Positions 35,418 through 41,972 of a stretch of 62,605 nucleotides of DNA are shown here, piece after piece. Below the pieces are notes generated by a model that worked only from the letters and a program-made list of their open reading frames with translations, searched no databases and was not told where the DNA came from. The DNA is from Carboxydothermus islandicus (GTDB lineage: Bacteria; Bacillota; Z-2901; Carboxydothermales; Carboxydothermaceae), in the NCBI RefSeq assembly GCF_001950325.1, contig NZ_BDJL01000142.1, forward strand, positions 56,703 to 119,307, written 5' to 3'. The position numbers and the translations under genes were made by a program. Within the stretch, counting starts at the first letter, position 1, and each line of letters starts with the position of its first letter.

Positions 35418-36392
35418 TTAAGCCCTAAATTCCGCCAAAACCTGCATTCCTACTTCCCGCGCTGCCTCCAGGGCATTTTTAACCGCTGCTGAATCGCCGG
35501 TGACCGTTAACCATACCTCGTTGGCAAAAGCCTGAGCCACCGAGGGCCCCCAGAACGACACCGGGGTCACATGGGCAGTTTTCAAAGCAGTATCGCTCAT
35601 CAATAACCCTATCCCTGCCGGAGCCCCTATAATAATGCCGAAGGCCTGATTTAACGGTGCCCCAAATGTCTTGTTTAATGCTGCCGCTGCGCGAGCGGTG
35701 TAATGGGTTTCAATTTTCCCGGCCGGTGTATTTTTTATGTTCTGGTAGTACTCTTCCGTAGCCATAAGGGCAATTTCCACCGCCCTTATGACATCAGCAA
35801 CATCCTCAGCAGCAAACAAGGCAAAAACTCCATGGCCCGGACCACCTAATTCATCCCGGGCAAGCTCTAACCGGATTAATTCGGAATTGGTCTTCTTAAC
35901 CGCTTCATCGGCTGCCATGATTTGTACCGCAGCCCCAATCCGGGAGCTAATTACCCCTATAGCCCTTAAATTTCTGTTAACCTGAAGGTACTGGCCTAAA
36001 TCCGGTTCAAGATTGGGAATTACGTAACCAACGGTGTTTCCCGCCGAAACCCCGATAAATTTTGCTTGCCCAAAACTTTTCTCCGTAATTTCCGATTTTC
36101 TGACTTCAGCTTTAACCTCTATGTTTTCTTCCATCGGTGTAAACCCGGTATTAATTTTCACCGGTGGCTTCATGGAAACGGTAAAAAGGGTTCCGCTGGG
36201 ATTTAACTGGGGAGCAAAGGATGGACCCGGTTTATTGCCACTTTCCGGTGCTGTAATTCCTAAAAGCCGTTCCTTGCCTTTTTCCCGCTGATAATTGGGA
36301 CGGCTTATACCGGGCTGGGCAATAATCGTAGTAGTTTCTCTGCCCTGCCGGTTTAAAACCTCAGACACAATTTTATCTACAAGGTTTTCCAA
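35418..36392 (-). CDS. tandem-domain trimer shell protein, PduB-like (BMC-T), with targeting helix
   Basis: 324 residues from a TTG start behind GGGGTGA. Residues about 107-210 and 215-324 are two BMC domains: FIGVSAGNTVGYVIPNLE, IGAAVQIMAADEAVKKTNSELIRLELARDELGGPGHG, HYTARAAAALNKTFGAPLNQAFGIIIGAPAGIGLLMSDTALKTA. This is the PduB arrangement. The N terminus MENLVDKIVSEVLNRQ is an amphipathic helix of encapsulation-peptide type, as at the PduB N terminus. It is followed by an unusually long low-complexity linker (about 18-105) rich in Pro, Gly and Ser. It probably anchors cargo to the inner shell face. Confidence 0.93.
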   Translation of the reverse strand: MENLVDKIVSEVLNRQGRETTTIIAQPGISRPNYQREKGKERLLGITAPESGNKPGPSFAPQLNPSGTLFTVSMKPPVKINTGFTPMEENIEVKAEVRKSEITEKSFGQAKFIGVSAGNTVGYVIPNLEPDLGQYLQVNRNLRAIGVISSRIGAAVQIMAADEAVKKTNSELIRLELARDELGGPGHGVFALFAAEDVADVIRAVEIALMATEEYYQNIKNTPAGKIETHYTARAAAALNKTFGAPLNQAFGIIIGAPAGIGLLMSDTALKTAHVTPVSFWGPSVAQAFANEVWLTVTGDSAAVKNALEAAREVGMQVLAEFRA

Positions 36393-36406
36393 ACTTTTTC
36401 ACCCCT

Positions 36407-36679
36407 TTATTTTGCGGGTATAACTTTCAGCATTTCTTCATGGGGTCTGGGAATAACGTTAAAGGATACTATTTCTCCTACCTTTTGCGCCGCTGCCACA
36501 CCGGCATCCACCGCCGCTTTTACCGCCGCTACATCTCCTTGCACGGTAATATTGACAAGGCCTGAGCCAACCACCCGGTATTCAATAATGCGAACATTGG
36601 CCGCTTTCACCATCGCATCCGCCGCTTCTATTGCTGCTGTAAGCCCCCGGGTTTCAACAAAGCCAATTGCATTACCCAT
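36407..36679 (-). CDS. microcompartment hexamer shell protein (BMC-H), copy 3
   Basis: 90 residues, canonical [80 protein letters not shown]. First of the four consecutive shell genes in transcription order, 13 bases after the UbiD-family gene. The pore region SGLVN is the PduA-like type. Confidence 0.97.
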   Translation of the reverse strand: MGNAIGFVETRGLTAAIEAADAMVKAANVRIIEYRVVGSGLVNITVQGDVAAVKAAVDAGVAAAQKVGEIVSFNVIPRPHEEMLKVIPAK

Positions 36680-36692
36680 TTAACATTACCTC

Positions 36693-38045
36693 CTACCACT
36701 CAAGGGTTAAGTAATCTTCCAGCCGGATTTGGTCATATCCCGGTATTCTGGTCCGGGCAAATCGTTCTTTTTCCGCCAGGGGATAGGTCGCATCAATACC
36801 CATTTTGGCCGATACCCCTCTTAAATTATGGGAAGGCTCTAAGGGTGTTCCCTGCGCCCCGGGGATAATTATCACATCTTGATCCGCCTGCACCCGGGTG
36901 GCAATGGCCCATTCTACATCTTCCGGGTTAAAGATATCCACATCGTCATTAACCACTACCACGTGCTTGACATCCTTATTGCTGGCCAGAGCTGCCAAAA
37001 TCGCCTGCTTTCCCTGCCCTTCCGCCGTCTTTTTAATGGAAATAATCGCATGGCAGCGTCCGCCGCCTGCCATGGTGAGGTGAACATCCTGAACCGTTGG
37101 CACCACATGACGAACATGGTTATATAAAACTACTTCCCGCATCAAAGCATTTGGTAGTTTATGTTCGTAACTGGAAGGGAAGATAATTTGGAAAATCGGA
37201 TTATTTCTAAAGGTTACAGCGGACACTTCCACTACCGGCTGCATCGTTTGCGGCCCGTAGTAACCCATTAATTCGCCAAAGGGTCCTTCGGGATGCCGAA
37301 CATGCGGTAGCATCCGTCCTTCCAGCACTATTTCCGCATCGGCCGGAACTTCCAAATCAATGGTTTTGCATTTTACCAGCGGGAGCGGCTCTCCCATGAG
37401 CCGGCTGGCCACATTATATTTATCTAAACCAAAGGTTTGGGTCGAAAGTTGGCTGGATAAAGTTATGGCCGGGTGCACACCAAGAACTATGGCCACTTCC
37501 ATGGCCTGGCCGCGTCTTTCAAATTCATAGTATTGTTCAATTAAACCCGGAGACTCAATTAAAATGCTCAAGTTGTTAGGTCCATTTAACTGCATCCGGC
37601 GAATGGAGGTAAAACGCCGTCCGTAAAAGGGATCTTTGGCAACAACGATCCCCGCTGTTATAAACGCTCCCGAATCTTTTTCGTGAAAAGTGGGAATTGG
37701 AAACAGTTTTCCGATATCAAAACCTTTGGTCAGGACATTTTCCTGTACCGGACCGGAGGGCAGTAACCGGGTTTCACCGGGATTGGTGATTGCTTCGGTT
37801 ATTTTGACCAACAGTTCGGATTTGTCTATCCCCAGTGCCAAAGCAAAATTTTCCCTGGTACCAACTATGCCACCTACTGCCGGTACATCGTAGCCTTCAA
37901 TCTTTTGAAAAAACATGGGAACAGTTCCCTTGGTTTTTTTCAAAAGTGCTCCCAGTTCAAATCTGGGGTTTACCGGTTTTTTCACCAGGTATAATGAGTT
38001 TTGCCGTTTTAATTGCTCTAAAAAACTCCTGAGCGATGCTGCCAA
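36693..38045 (-). CDS. UbiD-family prenylated-FMN decarboxylase
   Basis: 450 residues from a TTG with GAGGAGG upstream. Typical UbiD features are: N-terminal LRSFLEQLKRQNSLYLV, GPNNLSILIESPGLIEQYYEFERRG, EIVLEGRMLPHVRHPEGPFGELMGYYG (holding the catalytic Glu/Arg region), VPTVQDVHLTMAGGGRCHAIISI and VDIFNPEDVEWAIATRVQAD. The enzyme needs prenylated FMN made by the UbiX-like neighbour. Location between shell genes and two amidohydrolases suggests decarboxylation of 4-amino-5-imidazolecarboxylate to 4-aminoimidazole, a known clostridial step with no firmly assigned gene that I recall. Family call firm, substrate inferred. Confidence 0.92.
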   Translation of the reverse strand: MAASLRSFLEQLKRQNSLYLVKKPVNPRFELGALLKKTKGTVPMFFQKIEGYDVPAVGGIVGTRENFALALGIDKSELLVKITEAITNPGETRLLPSGPVQENVLTKGFDIGKLFPIPTFHEKDSGAFITAGIVVAKDPFYGRRFTSIRRMQLNGPNNLSILIESPGLIEQYYEFERRGQAMEVAIVLGVHPAITLSSQLSTQTFGLDKYNVASRLMGEPLPLVKCKTIDLEVPADAEIVLEGRMLPHVRHPEGPFGELMGYYGPQTMQPVVEVSAVTFRNNPIFQIIFPSSYEHKLPNALMREVVLYNHVRHVVPTVQDVHLTMAGGGRCHAIISIKKTAEGQGKQAILAALASNKDVKHVVVVNDDVDIFNPEDVEWAIATRVQADQDVIIIPGAQGTPLEPSHNLRGVSAKMGIDATYPLAEKERFARTRIPGYDQIRLEDYLTLEW

Positions 38046-38066
38046 AAGTTAAAACCTCCTCTCGTA

Positions 38067-38618
38067 CTACTCCCCCCAGCGTTTAAACAAATTGTGTTCA
38101 ATTCCAAGGGAATCTAAAATCTTTCCAATTATAAACGCCACCATATCGCTTAAAGTCTGGGGACCAAAGTAAAACGCCGGAGAAGCAGGTAAAATTACCG
38201 CCCCCACCCGGGCCAAGCGAAGCATATTTTCCAGATGGATAACGGTTACCGGGGTTTCCCGCGGAACTATAATTAACTTCCGACCTTCTTTCAAAACCAC
38301 ATCGGCAGCTCTTGTCAGTAAATCCTCTCCGGTTCCGTTAGCTATCGCTCCCAGGGTATGCATGGAGCAGGGAACCACCACCATCCCCTGGGTTTTAAAC
38401 GACCCGCTGGCAATCGGGGCAAACAGATCTGAATGATGGTAGAGCCGGGCGTATTTAGCGATTTCCGCTAAATCAACACCGCATTCGTGTTTTAAGACTT
38501 TCTCACCCATTTCGGTATAAACCGCATGAACTTCTATCCCCATCTGCGCTAAAACCTGGATTAACGTATAGCCGTAAATGGCCCCACTTGCCCCGGTTAC
38601 CCCTACTACAATGCGCAT
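38067..38618 (-). CDS. ubiX: UbiX-family flavin prenyltransferase
   Basis: 183 residues. MRIVVGVTGASGAIYGYTLIQVLAQMGIEV, GSFKTQGMVVVPCSMHTLGAIANGTGEDLLTRAADVVLKEGRKLIIVPRETP and ILPASPAFYF are the classic UbiX signatures. It makes prenylated FMN from FMN and dimethylallyl phosphate, the cofactor for the UbiD-type enzyme encoded 21 bases downstream. Confidence 0.95.
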   Translation of the reverse strand: MRIVVGVTGASGAIYGYTLIQVLAQMGIEVHAVYTEMGEKVLKHECGVDLAEIAKYARLYHHSDLFAPIASGSFKTQGMVVVPCSMHTLGAIANGTGEDLLTRAADVVLKEGRKLIIVPRETPVTVIHLENMLRLARVGAVILPASPAFYFGPQTLSDMVAFIIGKILDSLGIEHNLFKRWGE

Positions 38619-38647
38619 TTATAAAGGCCTCCTTAGAATGTAAAGAG

Positions 38648-38675
38648 GGGAAAGGCCCAATTTAGGACCTTTCCC
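38648..38675 (-). other. intergenic hairpin upstream of ubiX
   Basis: On the minus strand GGGAAAGG...CCTTTCCC pairs over 8 bp, followed by CTCTTTACA. It could be a weak terminator or processing site that tunes expression between the hydrolase and decarboxylase genes. Confidence 0.5.
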
Positions 38676-38682
38676 TTAAAAG

Positions 38683-39258
38683 TTACTTCCTGGCACCTTC
38701 CCGATTGGGCCATTCTCTCATGTATTCTTCTAAGGTCATAACTTCGGCAAATAAAGCCATGTCTCTTAAGCCCGCCTGATGCATTTCTTCATTAGCAGAA
38801 GCGCAGCAGTCGGAAATGGCAATAACGTTGTAAGCATGATAGAGAGCATCGGAAGCGGTACTTCTTACGCAAACGTTGGTCCACACACCGGTAACTACTA
38901 CGGTGTCAATTTTTTCTTCCCGCAGATAAAGGTCTAAGTCAGTGTAAGCAAAAGCACTGTGACGGCGCTTTTGCACAATGTAGTCACCTTTTTCTTCATC
39001 GGGACGAAGCTCCGGAATAAAGTCAGAACCCCAGGTACCTTTAACCGCATGAACCGGACGTACTCTAAAGTCAGCATCGTTTTTCCGGTGGGCTTCCTGC
39101 ACGAAAACAACGTTAATGCCGTTTTCATGGGCAAATTCTACAAGCTTTTGCAAGTTGGGAACGATTTTTTCCCCATCGGGGCATCTTAAAGGAGCATTGG
39201 GTCCAATAAAGTCGTTTAACATATCGATGATAACAATACAGTGTCTGTCACCTTTCAT
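38683..39258 (-). CDS. isochorismatase-fold cysteine amidohydrolase
   Basis: 191 residues, isochorismatase-like cysteine hydrolase. The catalytic triad is visible as Asp in VIIDMLNDFIG, Lys in IVQKRRHSAFAYTDL, and the nucleophilic Cys in VTGVWTNVCVRSTASDALYHAYNVI. The family includes N-carbamoylsarcosine and ureidoacrylate amidohydrolases, which remove a carbamoyl group. Placed directly after the ring-opening amidohydrolase, it fits release of CO2 and ammonia from 4-ureido-5-imidazolecarboxylate. Nicotinamidase-like activity is an alternative that the context does not favour. Confidence 0.85.
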   Translation of the reverse strand: MKGDRHCIVIIDMLNDFIGPNAPLRCPDGEKIVPNLQKLVEFAHENGINVVFVQEAHRKNDADFRVRPVHAVKGTWGSDFIPELRPDEEKGDYIVQKRRHSAFAYTDLDLYLREEKIDTVVVTGVWTNVCVRSTASDALYHAYNVIAISDCCASANEEMHQAGLRDMALFAEVMTLEEYMREWPNREGARK

Positions 39259-39308
39259 GTTTTCTCCTCCTTTGCAAATTCGTAATGATATTTTTAACCT
39301 TTTACAGG

Positions 39309-40724
39309 TTAAAATTTAAGCCAGCGTTCGAGTTTCGAAATCGTTTGCCGCTTTACGAATTGACCGTATCCTGGCTTACCCACAATACCGTTCTTATCGT
39401 CATAAACGAGTTTTCCGCGAACTATGGTCTTAACCGGTTTCCCTTTAAGCTTCATACCATGAAGCGGAGTATACTTAGCCATGGTGTACATTTTATCTTT
39501 ATCAATGGTCCATTCATAATCCAGGTCAATTACGGTAAAGTCAGCATCGGAGCCAATTTCCAGAGCACCTTTCTTCGGATACAAACCGTAATGAATCGCT
39601 GCGTTCCGGGAGAGGACATCTACCAACCGGGATAAGGAAAGACGTCCTTTATTGTAACCTTCGCTGACAATAATCGGTACCATGGTTTCTACCCCCGGAA
39701 TCCCAGGGAACGCCGTCCAAATGTCCATCCCCTCAGCTTCTTTTTCGGTAGCAATTTCATAAGGTGCGTGGTCGGTAGCGATAAAGTCTACCCTTCCATC
39801 GGCTAACTGTTCCCAGAGCATTTCATTGTCTTTAGTAGTTCTTAAGGGCGGTGCAATTTTGGCAAATTGACGCCATTTAGTCATTGACTCATAGGCATTT
39901 AAGACCAGGTAGTGGGGACAAGTTTCGGCGGTTACATCAATACCCCGTTTCTTAGCTTCCCCTACAAGCACCCCACCAATACCGGTGCTCATATGGACGA
40001 TATGTAACCGGGCACCGGTTTCCTCCGCAAAACTAATGGCCATTTGAATTGCAACTTTTTCCGCCAGTTCCAGCCGTGCCTCGGCCCAGGCCGGCCCATC
40101 AAAACGGCCTTCCTTTCTCAACTTGTTGACGTGATAGGTGCAAAGATCCAGGTTTTCCGCGTGAATGCCAACGGGTAGTCCGGTCTTAGCTACTTCCCGG
40201 AAAATTTCCAGCATCTCCGCATCGCTGGCCGGCGGATAAGTCGGAACCGAAGGAGTCATGTAAACTTTGAAAGCTACTACCCCGTAATCGGCCTGTTCTT
40301 TAATGTTGTAGAGGGCATTGTTCCGCACATCTTCGCCGGTAGCCCCACCCCACATGGCATAGTCAACGTACGCTTTGTCCTTGATTACTTCTAACTTTGC
40401 TTCAAGATTGTCCACACTTCTTACTGACGGAACGCTGCAGCAGGGCATATCAATGATGGTGGTTACTCCCCCGGCTGCTGCAGCTTGAGTACCGGTGGCA
40501 AAATTTTCCCGGTGGGTAAAGCCTGGGTCGTTAAAGTGAGTGTGGGAGTCAATACACCCGGGCAATACCAGGTTATTTTCAGCATCAATTACTTCGGCAA
40601 CCTCAATCCCGGTAAGGTCATTGGTAAAACCGGCAATTTTACCGTCCTTCACCAGGATGTGGGTATCCACTGTCCGGTTGCCTTGAGGGATTTTGGCATT
40701 TTTTAAAACCAAATCAAAACCCAT
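39309..40724 (-). CDS. allantoinase/dihydropyrimidinase-like cyclic amidohydrolase
   Basis: 471 residues, binuclear-metal cyclic amidohydrolase: LPGCIDSHTHFNDPGFTHRENFATGTQAAAAGGVTTIIDMP, the carbamylated-Lys region GVVAFKVYM, HAEN, HIVHMSTG, ETCPHYL and FIATDHAPYE. Closest in style to AllB-type allantoinases. No allantoin, hydantoin or pyrimidine genes are nearby, whereas xanthine dehydrogenase and microcompartment genes are. Ring opening of xanthine to 4-ureido-5-imidazolecarboxylate is therefore the preferred hypothesis. It is the first enzyme gene behind the cluster regulator. Confidence 0.88.
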   Translation of the reverse strand: MGFDLVLKNAKIPQGNRTVDTHILVKDGKIAGFTNDLTGIEVAEVIDAENNLVLPGCIDSHTHFNDPGFTHRENFATGTQAAAAGGVTTIIDMPCCSVPSVRSVDNLEAKLEVIKDKAYVDYAMWGGATGEDVRNNALYNIKEQADYGVVAFKVYMTPSVPTYPPASDAEMLEIFREVAKTGLPVGIHAENLDLCTYHVNKLRKEGRFDGPAWAEARLELAEKVAIQMAISFAEETGARLHIVHMSTGIGGVLVGEAKKRGIDVTAETCPHYLVLNAYESMTKWRQFAKIAPPLRTTKDNEMLWEQLADGRVDFIATDHAPYEIATEKEAEGMDIWTAFPGIPGVETMVPIIVSEGYNKGRLSLSRLVDVLSRNAAIHYGLYPKKGALEIGSDADFTVIDLDYEWTIDKDKMYTMAKYTPLHGMKLKGKPVKTIVRGKLVYDDKNGIVGKPGYGQFVKRQTISKLERWLKF

Positions 40725-40759
40725 TTTAAAACCTCCTTTAAAATTTTTTAAGTATTAAG

Positions 40760-40773
40760 AGCCCTTTCGGGCT
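40760..40773 (-). other. small hairpin between regulator and amidohydrolase genes
   Basis: Minus strand AGCCC-GAAA-GGGCT, a GNRA-capped stem in the 59-base gap. No T-tract follows, so it is probably not a terminator. Confidence 0.45.
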
Positions 40774-40783
40774 TACAACCTTT

Positions 40784-41608
40784 TTAGAAGGTAGGCGGAG
40801 TATTAATCCAGAGGGCTACCAGTTCTTCATCACTTATATTGCGCCAGCGGTGCTGCTGAGTACTTTTAAAATAGAGGCTATCCCCCGGTCCAACCACGTA
40901 ACGTTCGGTTTCATCAACCCAAACTTCCAAAACCCCTTTTAAAACGTAGACAAATTCCTCCCCTTCATGGGAAATATTTTCATTCCTTCCTGCCCCCGGA
41001 GCTACGGTGTAAAGAAGCGGCTCCATGGCCGGTTCGTTTAAAGCAGTCAAAAGCTCAACCTTAATCCCCTCTTCATCTGTTTCCAGTACCTGGCCCAGGC
41101 CCGCCCGAATTAATTTTTGCTCTTTGGTATCCATTCCTTCAAAAAAGTACAGGAGGTTTTTTTCGTAAAAGGTAGCAAGTTTCTGCAGGGTAGCAATGGA
41201 CACGTTTACCTGCCCCGACTCAATTCGGCTTAAATACGAAACCGAAACTCCCGTCCCCTGGGAAACCTCTTCCAGGGTAAGACCCTTTTTTTCTCTAAGC
41301 GCCTTTAATTTTTGCCCAACCGCTATTCTTGGCCCCTTTTTTTCAATCTTAACCGGTTCTGCCGGTAACTCCTCTCCCTGGGCAGCCAGGTATTCCTTCA
41401 CGCCAACGATATTAAAACCTTTAACCTGCATTAAGTACTTGATTTTTTTGAGCCTTTCAATATCTTTAAGGGAATAAATGCGGTAGTTCCCATTTTGTCG
41501 GCCCGGTTTTACTAACCCTGCCTTTTCCCAGTTTCGAAGAGTTGCCGGCACTACACCAATTAGCTTTGCCGCATCACCAATTGTAAAAAAGGTTTTACCC
41601 GGAGACAT
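40784..41608 (-). CDS. MerR-XRE-cupin fusion transcription regulator
   Basis: About 274 residues; ATG at 41608 with AAGGAG 8 bases upstream. Three domains: a MerR-type winged helix (about 6-75: FTIGDAAKLIGVVPATLRNWEKAGLVKPGRQNGNYRIYS), an XRE helix-turn-helix (about 100-155: LKALREKKGLTLEEVSQGTGVSVSYLSRIESGQVNVS) and a C-terminal cupin (about 195-270: LYTVAPGAGRNENISHEGEEFVYVLKGVLEV, VGPGDSLYFKSTQQHRWRN). Two different DNA-binding modules plus a small-molecule sensor in one chain is unusual. It heads the purine/microcompartment cluster, so it most likely controls it in response to a purine or pathway intermediate. Confidence 0.9.
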   Translation of the reverse strand: MSPGKTFFTIGDAAKLIGVVPATLRNWEKAGLVKPGRQNGNYRIYSLKDIERLKKIKYLMQVKGFNIVGVKEYLAAQGEELPAEPVKIEKKGPRIAVGQKLKALREKKGLTLEEVSQGTGVSVSYLSRIESGQVNVSIATLQKLATFYEKNLLYFFEGMDTKEQKLIRAGLGQVLETDEEGIKVELLTALNEPAMEPLLYTVAPGAGRNENISHEGEEFVYVLKGVLEVWVDETERYVVGPGDSLYFKSTQQHRWRNISDEELVALWINTPPTF

Positions 41609-41940
41609 CAGGAATTCTCCTTCCTTTCCGTAACATATAAAAGGTTTTTTAAATGTTTTTGTATAAATGTTCACAAATTGCCTATTCAGGATTCTCGTCT
41701 TTTTTCGACATTATTTTATATTCGCTCTTTTTTTTGATTTTCCTGCTAACTTTTCGGCGATTGAAAAAATTTTTTGATTTTTTTTATTAAGTTTGTTACT
41801 AAACCATCTCTTTGTCTATCATTATAATCTTTTTTATTAATGTTTTACGTTAGGTTTTTGCCACGACCAAAGAAAAAACTAACTTTTTCAGCTTCACCTA
41901 TTAATTTGGACATATCAACCTCAAAAAATGCAAAAAAGGA
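41609..41940 (-). promoter_or_regulatory. AT-rich intergenic region with candidate promoter of the purine/microcompartment cluster
   Basis: About 330 bases without a gene. The minus strand has long A-tracts and one perfect -10 hexamer TATAAT (41821-41826), about 210 bases upstream of the regulator ATG, but no good -35 hexamer at 16-18 bases. No convincing operator palindrome or riboswitch was recognised. Short reading frames here show no protein-like character. Confidence 0.4.
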
Positions 41941-41972
41941 AAAAAGCCCTGCAGCAAAAGCTGCAAGGCCTT
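41941..41972 (-). terminator. terminator of the ribonucleotide reductase gene
   Basis: Minus strand GCCTTGCAGC-TTTT-GCTGCAGGGC followed by TTTTTTCC, directly after the nrdJ stop codon. Confidence 0.92.
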
